Shown: in pieces, positions 33,064 to 42,225 of the stretch
Position numbering within the stretch: the stretch's first letter is position 1
How the letters are laid out: the number at the start of each line of letters is the position of its first letter
Translations under genes and position numbers: made by a program
Notes under the pieces: generated by a model
Seen by the model: only the letters and a program-made list of their open reading frames with translations
Databases searched by the model: none
Told to the model about the DNA's origin: nothing
Assembly: GCA_035771165.1 (NCBI GenBank)
Contig: JAWNZC010000100.1
Location: forward strand, 3,731,001-3,795,000
DNA from: Paragorgia papillata
Lineage: Eukaryota > Cnidaria > Anthozoa > Scleralcyonacea > Coralliidae
Reading direction: 5' to 3'
DNA: 64,000 nucleotides

Positions 33064-34746
33064 CTTGAAAATCCTTCGCTCCTTTGTTTACAGCCACATG
33101 GCTGTCTGCTGTCATAGCCTTGATCCATCAAATACTTGGTGTATGGTTGTTAGTTTAGCTCGGCCATAGCTTCAGTTGTTTGTCGTCACTTGTCGTTTTA
33201 TTCTATGTTATGATTGGCTCCGAAGGCATTCTTTTGTTAACTTATTTTAACAGCGCGACAGCGTAACATCTACTCGCACATGCGCAGTAGATACAAAAAA
33301 TGTTTAATTTCGATAGAGAAATGATGAAATTTATCGCAAATCAAACTTGTTGTGGAACGAATGACTATCGGCGAGGCTTCGTTAACAAAACGCAGCCTTC
33401 GCTTTGGTATTTTAGACAGAAACGACTTTTGAGATGATCACAGAACAACCAATCAGACGTTTATCTCAAGCGTTATGTTTCAAGTGAGGCGGCTGTATTC
33501 GCAGGTTATAAAGAAACACACGTCTCCCAAAAAATAAAGTAAAAAAAAAAAAGTAAAAAAAACACTTTAAAATATCGGGAGTTGGCCAAAAAAAAAATGG
33601 GAAAACGGGACACGAATCTGTTCTTTCTTTACGGACTTCAACGAACAGAATCGTAACCGCTAATCATTTGACAAAATTTACAAATTATCGTTTCAAAATA
33701 CCAGTCCAAAACTTCAAAAATTCAGAAAGACGACTTTTTGGCAACGGAAGAAAACAACTGAGGCTGATTCGATCTTCTGTTGACACAGTTCAAAAGTATC
33801 ATCGCACAGCAATGGAGAAACCGACATGAATAAACATCTATTTGCAATGATTTGAGATACATCGTTTTTTCGTTTGCATGGTGATGAGTAAATTAATAAA
33901 TATAATTAAACATGTATCTGTTGAATGCGCTGGCTTCTAACAATTAAATAAATTTTGAAATTTCAAGCATTATCCTTACGCGAATATTAGTCAGACCGTT
34001 TCTATAGCAACCTACCCAAATAAATTTCTAGTTTTGCCTACGGGGCATGGGGTGTCTTCGTAGCTAGGGAGGCGGGTGGGGGGGGGGGGGGGGGGGGGGG
34101 AGAGGCAGCAGAAATATGACCCATGCTACAAGGCTGCCTCTGGCATCGGTTAGATCCAGCTTATATTCAGTCATTGTTTTTTGTAGTAGTAAACTTGTGA
34201 TTTCGGCGATGTTGAATTTCATTCGTTTTTGTCTGAAAACGCTTACTTTTGGACAAGGTTATAGCTTTCGACCCCACAACTTCGACGTGCTTGATAAGCA
34301 AAATGCAAGCTTTTTCAAAACTGAGTAGAGACATTTGAAGTCGCTGTTGTTGTTTTTTTCTTGTAAGATAAGCGGTGAAAACATTTTGCAGTAATATCAT
34401 TATATAAAATTAAAACCTAATTGGAAGAAGAAGGGTTGTTCCAATTGTAATAAAATCGAATTAATTGCCTCCAATGCCAAAAATAATGTCACAATAACAC
34501 AAATGTTAAAAAAATCCATAGCTTTAGCTCGATACGTTTTTAAAACTGTACTGATCATCAGTGGCTTCATAATTATAGAAACAAACGCAAAAAGATGTTG
34601 CGTAAAAGTGGTCGCTTAATAACTGAAGGGTTGTACAGGTCAATTAAGGTGGTGGTTCGTGAAGTTTTGACTGCATCTTTTTAAATTATTTGAAATTTAC
34701 ATCAATATTTTGGGAAATAATAAATTCTCATATATTCCCTATTGGA
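33064..34746. other. No gene recognised; poly-G tract
   Basis: Intron-like or intergenic sequence with A-rich runs at 33,540-33,600 and a poly-G tract at about 34,078-34,100. No coding motif was recognised. Confidence 0.5.
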
Positions 34747-34752
34747 GATGTT
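34747..34752. other. Target-site duplication, left (GATGTT)
   Basis: GATGTT lies directly outside the left terminus AGTAGTG and is repeated at 55,448-55,453 outside the right terminus. Six bp is the standard Polinton duplication length. Confidence 0.95.
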
Positions 34753-35053
34753 AGTAGTGTGTAAACGCCGATCCTGGCTCATTTTTGAAACCTCTGTTGA
34801 AAAAGGTTTTCGACCCCCTCCTGGATTTTTTTTGACTTGGGTTGACATCCGGTTGTCGAACCGATCCTGGCTCATTTTTGAAACCTCTGTTGAAAAAGGT
34901 TTTCGACCCCCTCCTGGATGGTCACCAAGTTTTTTGGCAACCCCCATTCCTCCGATCCTGGCTCATTTTTGAAACCTCTGTTGACTTCCGGTTTTGAGAA
35001 TTTTTTAAAACTCCCCACCCCTTTCGGAAATTTTTGGGTTTGGTTTTTGGGAT
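34753..35053 (+). repeat. Left terminal inverted repeat of the Polinton (301 bp)
   Basis: It begins AGTAGTGTGTAAACG and ends TTTTTGGGAT. Inside, CCGATCCTGGCTCATTTTTG recurs at 34,768, 34,861 and 34,952, giving subterminal repeats spaced 93 and 91 bp. The first two copies extend through a CGACCCCCTCCTGGAT block. Confidence 0.97.
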
Positions 35054-35100
35054 GGGTTTTGAATTGTTTGTTTAAATTTGGATAAAATAAAATAAAAAGA

Positions 35101-35346
35101 ATGCCTAATAGAACTTTATACAGAACAGCCCGTCACCAAAAGTTATCCTATGTTTGTACGATTTGTCAGAAAGTGCTGAACACAGAAACAGCACTGAGTT
35201 TACACCAAAAGGTTGACCATGGAGTAACTTCTGGAAACATAACCATCCATGCTTGTGCCATATGTCCGAAAACTTTTAACACAAAAAGGAAAGCGATAAC
35301 CCACTGCCAAACCCATTCCAAAAAATACAAAATTAACAAATCCTGA
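35101..35346 (+). CDS. Small two-finger C2H2 protein (left end)
   Basis: The 81-residue product has two classical C2H2 fingers: CTICQKVLNTETALSLH with a following H after four residues (about residues 19-40), and CAICPKTFNTKRKAITH plus H (about 52-72). It ends in a basic tail. AAATAAAAAG precedes the ATG. The gene starts 47 bp inside the left terminal repeat and points inward. A sister protein (54,061-54,324) sits near the right end, also pointing inward. It probably binds the element's DNA, perhaps near the ends or at promoters. It could also be a transcription regulator. Confidence 0.85.
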   Translation: MPNRTLYRTARHQKLSYVCTICQKVLNTETALSLHQKVDHGVTSGNITIHACAICPKTFNTKRKAITHCQTHSKKYKINKS

Positions 35347-35400
35347 AACCTTTTTTTTTAAATTTTGTATTCTTATTTGAATACAAATTTTTAACTTAAA

Positions 35401-38400
35401 CTATTTAGTTCTCCAATGTCCGATGGCCAAAGTACTAATTTTGTCATCTAGTATAACCCTTTTGTCATCCTCAGAATTCAATGCTATTTTGTTTACATGA
35501 ATGGTGTGGATGGTATGGTTTGTACTCCTAAAAGTGTTCATTCCCTTTAATATATTTTTTCCTGTAAACAAACAATTAAAATAATCATCGAATTTGATAT
35601 CATTGTTAATGACAGCCTTTGCGATACCTTTACACTTCTTTTCTTCCTTACACTCCGTTAACCCAGTAACAGGGTTTCTCTTTTTTGACATTTTAATTAC
35701 ATAAGCTTTGGATCTCAAACCAATAAATTTCGAGATTTGGTCAGCACCTGTTTCCGACTTCATCATTCCAAGAACCTTTTTGTTTACCCTTTTGATACCG
35801 CTTGGATGGTTCTCTGGAAAGTTTGAAGTGTCAAACATTGTTGCAACATCTGGTAAAATATCCACAAAGAAGTCATTGGTTTTAATTCCGTAACACAAGG
35901 AATCTGTGTCTGTAAATAACAACTTTGCTCGATTCCCATATTTTGGCTTTATGTAACCATAGTTGAAGTCATACATGGAGATTTTACTTTTGTCTAATAT
36001 TGCAGCTCCCACATATATGGGCTTGTTTAGTTTGACTCTGGTTTTCCTCATATGCACAGCACCCAGGTTTTCTGTAAATATATTGATACCTTTGTAGTTA
36101 GGTTTTTTTGCCAGCTTTTCAAGCTGATCATCAAATGATACCAACCTGACATCAATCCTGTTTCTAACATTTTCCATGGTTTTACCGAATGGAGAGTTGT
36201 TCATAAGTTTAAAGAAATCTTTTTCAAAGTCATTCTTAGCTGCTGTTCTTAACTTTGTGTTGAGTTCGATGTATGGCTTCATCCAAGCTTTTTCATTAAA
36301 TGAAATTCCACGATGAATTTTTGTTAACTTTAAACCATGCTTCAATATTTGTGCCAAGGCTTCGTAGTGTACAACATATTTTTCCTTATCATTTAAATTG
36401 GGTACCAACTTCTCAACCTTGTCGATCATCATTCTTTCAGCTGCGAATGGCATTTCATTATGGAGGTCATGCAACTCCTTTGGGTACTCGAGATCCACTT
36501 CTAAGAAACATCCCTCTCCCTCTGTTGTTAAATATTTTTGCCAGTCTTTGAGTTCATCTTCTGGAATCCATTTGAAACCTCCAACTGGTAATGGTTGGAT
36601 CATTGAGTAACCATACAAATTGTTCATGTCAAGGTCTGGAATGTAAACACTTTCCTTTTCAGGATCATATTCCTCCATATACTTGTTGTTGGCTTCTGCA
36701 TATCTGTGGGTAATAGTTGAAATCCCACCACGAATGCCTTTTTCAACCATAAGGTATATGTCTGGGTCTGTAAGTAATTCCAACTTTTGACCCGTCATTT
36801 TTAACAAGGCATCCCAAGCCAGTCCTGGAGTTGTGTAGTGCCACATGGGATCAAGTTTATAAGTTTCTTTGCACATTTTTCTGAAACTCTGTATGACGTC
36901 TGAGAGTCCCAACACATCAGTTTTTTGGTAAAGTTCCATATAATCTTTTAAAGTCTTACATTCAAACTTGTCCCAAACATTTTTTCCATGTTTGTAATCC
37001 TCTGTACTGACATTTTTTCCTGTCAGTCTTGAATGGAATTCTTTGTGTGGTGGATATTCTTTACAGTCCAACTTTTTCAAACTGTTTAGAAATTCATATG
37101 GGAAAATTCCTTTCCTTTTCAACAGATCCACATTCTCTTTTGGTTGGTCTTTGAAACCCTTTTCTGTGTAGTGGAACTCGTCATTTGGTAAGTTAGTCAT
37201 TAATGTTGCCAAGGAGCTTGACATGAATTTTAATGAGTCCAAGAATCGTAACTCTAAAGGCACCCATTTTTTCCTTAATGAACCTGTTTTTGGATCTTTT
37301 TTCATTCCACCGTCCATCCAGAGTTTTTTGTTAACACTGATGTATTCCTCCTCAGTTTTCGCAATGCAACCAAGTTTCCCATCTGAGATACCTAAATATT
37401 TTACTAATAGATGACTGTCATACCCACTGAAATTATGGAAGAGAACTGGTATATGTCGAGCGCTTGCCATTGAGTAATTGCAGTCGTTATGAGCTGCACC
37501 TCTGTACCTACCATTTAAATGATCATGGTCTCTAACTTTGGATTTTGGAGTGTTTTTACCAGCTTTCCAGAGACTTCTAGGACCCAAAATTTTAGGTTTT
37601 TTGTTAACAAACCCCCCACCACAAACATAACAGGTGGTTGCATTTTGGAAGTTTTTTTCATCTTCCATAGTCATAATAATTTTCTTTGGCTCTTTAAGAT
37701 ATGTGTTCCAAATCTTTTTGGCTTCTTTTTCCAGACTCTCAACAAACATTTGTCCAATATCTTCATGATCGTATTGTTTGGTATAACTTACATATTTTCC
37801 AGAAAATATTGATGGGTCAGAGCAAATGATGTTGAAACCATAGCTGATTGGAATATGCTCTTGATATTTTTGTGTATAACTTTTTTCTTCATCATTATTT
37901 TGAGTTCTTAAAGTTTTCAACATACACTCAAAGTCAGCCACAATGATGAATGGCACATCTTGCGTTTTCTTAAAATCTTTGCCACCCCAGCCCATTATAT
38001 TGTTAACTCCTTTTTCTGGGTATTCCTGGATCTGTGCATCATGGGTTCTACAAATTCCCTCATGGTCTATTAATGCTTTCTTTGTTTCAAAAGGGTTTAA
38101 ACAAAAGTCGCAAAAGAACTTTTTGTGTTGGTGGTTGTCATTTTGATCTGTTAGAAGTTTTCCCTTATCCTTGATACAGCTGAAATGATCATTCCACCAA
38201 AATAGGTTGACTCTATCATCATGTTCGGACCTTGAGATTTGCATCTGGAAAACCTTTTTAATTTCATTATCCCAACTTAAAACATTGACACCTATTTTGT
38301 TTAACTTTTCAAATTTTGTAATGTCCTTAATTTTTACAGGAAATGTTAGTCCAGCCACATTATACTCTTCTGATAATAATTTTACAGCTTTTGGCACTCT

Positions 38401-39366
38401 TTCCAGGTTTTTAACATCTGGTTCTTTCTTTAAAGTTTCAGCAATGGCAACAGCATATAGGAAACAGTTGTCATCTTTGTTTTTGGGGTTGATGATAGCC
38501 TTTTTGTCCTTAATGAATTTTGGTAATGGTTGATATTTTTTACCATTTAAAGGCTTATATTTTGTTATTGAAATATGTAGAGACTCAACCGACCTTATTG
38601 ACCATCCAGATCCTTTTTTCTGATGGGATGCAAGGTTTTCTAACATTTCTCTTTTGGACATTTTGTACAGTTCTCTTACATCCTCCTTAGACGTCATGGC
38701 TTTCATATGGGATGTAAAGTAAAAAAGATCCACTTCTTCGAGACCTTCCACATAATCATAATGAACCAGTTTACAGATAAGAGTTGTTTTAACCTTTTTG
38801 GAATTTTCAATGCTGTTTATAAGTTTTTCAACACCAGCTGTTGTTTGTTCCAAAAATACTGTTGGGTCTCTGTAGTTTTGTCCCGAGATTTCATACAAAG
38901 CTGCCTTTCCGTTTGCAAAATCTTTAACCATAACAGGTTCAGTTTGACGAATTTTTTTGTTAATTTTTGTCTTTCTTTTGAAAATTTTGGTAAGTTTGTT
39001 GTCAAGAACCTGACGAGTTTTCTTAAGTTTTTTACCAACTCCTTTCCACTTTTTGTCCCACTTAAACTTGTCCTGTCTTGTTTCTTCCTGTCTTATTTCT
39101 CTTGCCCATTTTGACTCCTCCTTTTTCTGTAATTTTTTACTAGTTTTTTGTTGAAACTTGATTAGATCATCTTGTAACCTATCCTGTTGGTTAACAAGTT
39201 TTTCCTCCTTCTTAAGATCCTTTGCCTTTTGTTTTTCTTGAAGCTTGGCAAGTCGTTCAGGCTTAAAAGGTTTCATTTCCTTGTCCCGTTGCAACTGCCT
39301 TTGCTTCCGCAGTCGAGCATTTTCGCGAATTTTTAATAACTTTGGATCTGTAGTGTACTTTGTCAT
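35401..39366 (-). CDS. Protein-primed DNA polymerase B with OTU-like and endonuclease VII-like domains
   Basis: The 1321-residue product replicates the linear element. Residues 20-130 are very basic and coiled. Residues 296-301 (NKDDNC) and 393-396 (DHFS) place Cys301 and His394 as in an OTU/papain-type fold. CDFC...H at 419-435 is a C2H2-like finger. 3'-5' exonuclease motifs are ADFEC (478-482), FHNFSGYDSH (643-652) and YQKTDVLGL (813-821). Between them, CYVCGG (579-584) and VRDHDHLNGRYRGAAHNDCN (611-630) match recombination endonuclease VII. Polymerase motifs are DLDMNNLYGYS (911-921), NNSPFGKTMEN (1056-1066), and FTDTDS (1151-1156), which holds the catalytic aspartates. All key residues are present. 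AATAAATG overlaps the start. Confidence 0.95.
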   Translation of the reverse strand: MTKYTTDPKLLKIRENARLRKQRQLQRDKEMKPFKPERLAKLQEKQKAKDLKKEEKLVNQQDRLQDDLIKFQQKTSKKLQKKEESKWAREIRQEETRQDKFKWDKKWKGVGKKLKKTRQVLDNKLTKIFKRKTKINKKIRQTEPVMVKDFANGKAALYEISGQNYRDPTVFLEQTTAGVEKLINSIENSKKVKTTLICKLVHYDYVEGLEEVDLFYFTSHMKAMTSKEDVRELYKMSKREMLENLASHQKKGSGWSIRSVESLHISITKYKPLNGKKYQPLPKFIKDKKAIINPKNKDDNCFLYAVAIAETLKKEPDVKNLERVPKAVKLLSEEYNVAGLTFPVKIKDITKFEKLNKIGVNVLSWDNEIKKVFQMQISRSEHDDRVNLFWWNDHFSCIKDKGKLLTDQNDNHQHKKFFCDFCLNPFETKKALIDHEGICRTHDAQIQEYPEKGVNNIMGWGGKDFKKTQDVPFIIVADFECMLKTLRTQNNDEEKSYTQKYQEHIPISYGFNIICSDPSIFSGKYVSYTKQYDHEDIGQMFVESLEKEAKKIWNTYLKEPKKIIMTMEDEKNFQNATTCYVCGGGFVNKKPKILGPRSLWKAGKNTPKSKVRDHDHLNGRYRGAAHNDCNYSMASARHIPVLFHNFSGYDSHLLVKYLGISDGKLGCIAKTEEEYISVNKKLWMDGGMKKDPKTGSLRKKWVPLELRFLDSLKFMSSSLATLMTNLPNDEFHYTEKGFKDQPKENVDLLKRKGIFPYEFLNSLKKLDCKEYPPHKEFHSRLTGKNVSTEDYKHGKNVWDKFECKTLKDYMELYQKTDVLGLSDVIQSFRKMCKETYKLDPMWHYTTPGLAWDALLKMTGQKLELLTDPDIYLMVEKGIRGGISTITHRYAEANNKYMEEYDPEKESVYIPDLDMNNLYGYSMIQPLPVGGFKWIPEDELKDWQKYLTTEGEGCFLEVDLEYPKELHDLHNEMPFAAERMMIDKVEKLVPNLNDKEKYVVHYEALAQILKHGLKLTKIHRGISFNEKAWMKPYIELNTKLRTAAKNDFEKDFFKLMNNSPFGKTMENVRNRIDVRLVSFDDQLEKLAKKPNYKGINIFTENLGAVHMRKTRVKLNKPIYVGAAILDKSKISMYDFNYGYIKPKYGNRAKLLFTDTDSLCYGIKTNDFFVDILPDVATMFDTSNFPENHPSGIKRVNKKVLGMMKSETGADQISKFIGLRSKAYVIKMSKKRNPVTGLTECKEEKKCKGIAKAVINNDIKFDDYFNCLFTGKNILKGMNTFRSTNHTIHTIHVNKIALNSEDDKRVILDDKISTLAIGHWRTK

Positions 39367-39462
39367 TTATTATAGTGTAAAAAAAATTTTAAAAAATTAT
39401 TTCTTTAAACCAAAAAAAACTTCATAAAAAAAAACTTCATAAAAAAAACTTCATAAAAAAAA

Positions 39463-39612
39463 TTTAAAAAAAATTTTAAAAAAATTTAAAAAAAATTTAA
39501 AAAAAATTTAAAAAAAATTTAAAAAAAATTTAAAAAAAATTTAAAAAAAATTTAAAAAAAATTTAAAAAAAATTTAAAAAAAATTTAAAAAAAATTTAAA
39601 AAAAATTTTAAA
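39463..39612. repeat. AT-only tandem array upstream of the polymerase gene
   Basis: About a dozen copies of an 11-bp unit (AAAAAAAATTT) follow three copies of ACTTCATAAAAAAA. It lies about 100 bp upstream of the polymerase start. It could be a DNA-unwinding or nucleosome-free region, or simple slippage. Confidence 0.9.
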
Positions 39613-39748
39613 AATTCCTTTCCTATGTTTGAAAGGAATTTTGAATGACAAAGTACAACAACTTTTGTGGGAAGAAATGAAACCCTAAAAACAGTCGGCT
39701 ACTGTTTATTAATGTGGTTTTTAAAGATTTTCAAGTTTTGTTTAGTGT

Positions 39749-40192
39749 TTACTTCCTGCTTACTGACCACAATTTACCTTCAAACCAAACTCCCTTGTTT
39801 TTTTTAATGCAATATGGGATGAAACTTGGGTTTTTATGTAAATTTTGGGCTGCATTGTAAATGCTTGGGAACTCTTTTTTGTTACCATCTTCGTCAGTAA
39901 GTGTTATTTTAACTGCTGTTTTTAATGCATTTCTGTGGTACTTCTCGAAAACTTTGTATTTAACATATGGAATGTCAAGTTTATGACAAAGAGTTTCTGT
40001 GTTGTGTTGGTATGCACCTCTGAGACCAAGGTTTTTAGCTATTTCTTTAAGTTCTTTGGAGGTTGTTAGTGGAGTTTCTTCAAAATTTCCTTCTCGGATT
40101 GTTTGAAGTCTTTTGTTTGCACTTTCTCTAAGTTGCATTCGGATTTGGAAAAGTTTTTTGAGTTCTTCAGGGGTTTTTGTTTTGTGTTGCAT
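39749..40192 (-). CDS. Single-module SAP-like/NUMOD-like protein
   Basis: The 147-residue product has one copy of a two-part module: a helical segment TTSKELKEIAKNLGLRG with NTETLCHKLDIPY (about residues 43-77), then a strand-rich part with FPSIYNAAQNL and IKKNKGVWFEGKLWSV (about 105-145). The neighbouring 290-residue gene (40,730-41,602) carries two copies of the same module, so they are paralogues. The helical part resembles SAP-type DNA-binding helices and the second part resembles NUMOD-type repeats; both are inferences. It probably binds nucleic acid. Confidence 0.75.
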   Translation of the reverse strand: MQHKTKTPEELKKLFQIRMQLRESANKRLQTIREGNFEETPLTTSKELKEIAKNLGLRGAYQHNTETLCHKLDIPYVKYKVFEKYHRNALKTAVKITLTDEDGNKKEFPSIYNAAQNLHKNPSFIPYCIKKNKGVWFEGKLWSVSRK

Positions 40193-40331
40193 TGTTTTAT
40201 TATAATGGTTTCTTTTAAAATTTCTTATTTTTTTAATAAGAGATTTTTATTTTGTTTTTGTTTAGTAATATGACTCATTTCTTACATTATTGTATACCCA
40301 AAGATCTTTTTCTTTTTGAACCCATTTTTTT

Positions 40332-40646
40332 CTAAGAATTAGGTTCCTCCTGTCTGTCCTTTTCTTCCGAATTTGTCGGTACCAGTTTTGAATTCTTGTT
40401 AACATCATCATTTATTTCATTTTTAAAAGATTCAACAGATATCAATTCTTTGTTAGTCATCTTCGACTCTGCTTCGCAACTTGGAACCATTGTATAATTT
40501 TTGACTGTTTTGTTTGTCCAACCTATTTGGATATTCCCTTCCATAACCAAATCTTCTCTACCAAAACTTAAACCAAACTGAAAACCCTTTTTACTAATAT
40601 GGTTTTTATTAAATTTTTCTTTTGGTTTTGACTTTGTGTTCCCCAT
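40332..40646 (-). CDS. Small protein with N-myristoylation signal
   Basis: The 104-residue product begins MGNTKSKPKEK: Gly2, a small residue at position 6 and following lysines fit the N-myristoyltransferase consensus with a membrane-binding basic patch. The middle (FGLSFGREDLVMEGNIQIGW) looks beta-stranded and the C-terminus is acidic and disordered. It probably sits on the cytosolic face of a host membrane. The role is unknown; membrane association during exit or remodelling are options. AAATAAAAA precedes the ATG. Confidence 0.75.
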   Translation of the reverse strand: MGNTKSKPKEKFNKNHISKKGFQFGLSFGREDLVMEGNIQIGWTNKTVKNYTMVPSCEAESKMTNKELISVESFKNEINDDVNKNSKLVPTNSEEKDRQEEPNS

Positions 40647-40729
40647 TTTTTATTTATTTTTTCATAATTTAACAAGATTATGAAAACTTTTTTTGATGCT
40701 TACAGTTTAACTTTTTTTAGTTACCAATT

Positions 40730-41602
40730 TTATTTCTGTTTTACAGACCAGTATTTGCCATCATACCAAACAATTTTTTTGTTTCTAATGTAATATTTAA
40801 TACTGGAATGTTGTTTTTTTCCTATTGCCAAAGCAGCCTGTTTCAAACTTGAAAATTCAATTGTCTCTCTTTTGAATGGTACCACTGCTGTAAACAGAAT
40901 TTTAATAGGTTTGGTATTGTTGTTAACATATTTTATGGTTTCAACAAAAGGCAACCCAAGTTTGTAACATAAGGTTTTGTTGGTAAGTACGTTTGGATTA
41001 CCGATTCCAATTTTAGCAGCTAATTTACGCAACTCTGGTCTTGTAATTGAATTTAAACTGACATGTTTATTTTTAGAATATTCTAAATTTGTTTCATACA
41101 GTTCTTTTTGTAAAAACTCAATTTCAACTTCATTTTCTGTTTTTGGAATGAAACGGCTGACTGTCCAAAATTTTTCGTTAAACTCAATGATGGTTTCATT
41201 TTTGATGTAGTAGTCAATAATGGAGTGGTATAATCCTAATGCCAAAGCAGCCTGCTTCCTACTTGGGAACTTTACTTCATCGTTTCCACCAACCTCTGTA
41301 AGTGTTACTTCAACAGGAAGCAAATCTGGATTGCCTGAAATTATAAGAGGTTGTAATTCCAATCCCAGCATTTCAAAAATTGTTTTGCGTGTTAGATTTT
41401 CTAAATCTTTAAACCCATTTTCATAAGCTAAAGTTTTTAACTCTGTATTTGATAAATATGGTACAGATGATGTTGATGTTGGATTTTCAGTAGAAGCATC
41501 CTGCTTAAATATTCCATTATTTTTTTTAAGCATTTTGTGTAAATCATATTGCATGAGTCTTATCTTTAATTTTAATTCTTTTAACTGATCTTTACTTTCC
41601 AT
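40730..41602 (-). CDS. Two-module SAP-like/NUMOD-like protein
   Basis: The 290-residue product holds two modules. The first runs from LSNTELKTLAYENGF to NEKFWTVSR (about residues 50-150). The second runs from ITRPELRKLAAKIGI to YDGKYWSVKQK (about 186-290). Each has a helical LxxLA segment, a Leu-rich helix ending in a glycine-leucine turn, a strand pair, a KQAALA(L/I)G helix and a terminal (W/F)W(T/S)V strand. The 147-residue neighbour has one module. The N-terminus is helical. A role in binding DNA during replication or integration is plausible but unproven. Confidence 0.8.
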   Translation of the reverse strand: MESKDQLKELKLKIRLMQYDLHKMLKKNNGIFKQDASTENPTSTSSVPYLSNTELKTLAYENGFKDLENLTRKTIFEMLGLELQPLIISGNPDLLPVEVTLTEVGGNDEVKFPSRKQAALALGLYHSIIDYYIKNETIIEFNEKFWTVSRFIPKTENEVEIEFLQKELYETNLEYSKNKHVSLNSITRPELRKLAAKIGIGNPNVLTNKTLCYKLGLPFVETIKYVNNNTKPIKILFTAVVPFKRETIEFSSLKQAALAIGKKQHSSIKYYIRNKKIVWYDGKYWSVKQK

Positions 41603-41694
41603 TTATTATACTTTTAAAAAACATTCTTTTAAATTCAATTTTTTCCTAACCCAACAAAGATTAGGAAAAAAGTAAAAATTTAATTAATATCATC

Positions 41695-42210
41695 TCAACT
41701 GTTATTGGAATCAACAGAACAGCCACCATCGCAATTTTCATTAGAATTTTCATCATTTTGTACTGTAACACTTTTATTTTGGCTTAGCTTGGTTCCACCT
41801 TTATCCCACACATGTTTCGCGATAATGATACCACCAGTTAACAAACCAATCATTGGGATATATGGCGAAATCTTTTTTACCAGGGACCTGACGTCATCGC
41901 AAAAAAGTTTGTTTGATGATAATTCTGCATCCAGTTTTTCGTCATCCTGTACCAGGTCCAACTGTTCCATTAACTCTGAGAATTTTGTAACAAGGGTTTC
42001 AGTTAACAGAGTTGTAGTTTTGTCAAGTTGGGTTCTCTCATAATTTAGCTTAATTTTTTCAAGTTGGGTCATCGAAGCTTTTTTCAGATATGCTTCCGAA
42101 TATTTGATCTCCTTTGCAAAGGATAGACGAATAAGATCCTCACGAATGCTCAGATCTTGCGGTTTTTGCGTATCTTCATTTTCTTCTTGGCTTGCGTATT
42201 CTGTGTTCAT
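41695..42210 (-). CDS. Membrane-anchored helical protein
   Basis: The 171-residue product has a long charged helical region (residues 20-110) and one hydrophobic segment (YIPMIGLLTGGIIIAKHVW, about 117-135). A Ser/Asn/Cys-rich tail follows, with DGGCS near the end. No signal peptide. Its ATG overlaps TATAAATG, and it starts 15 bp beyond the stop of the larger membrane protein, suggesting the two work together. It may be a minor virion or membrane protein; no family was recognised. Confidence 0.75.
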   Translation of the reverse strand: MNTEYASQEENEDTQKPQDLSIREDLIRLSFAKEIKYSEAYLKKASMTQLEKIKLNYERTQLDKTTTLLTETLVTKFSELMEQLDLVQDDEKLDAELSSNKLFCDDVRSLVKKISPYIPMIGLLTGGIIIAKHVWDKGGTKLSQNKSVTVQNDENSNENCDGGCSVDSNNS

Positions 42211-42225
42211 TTATAGTAGTTGTTT

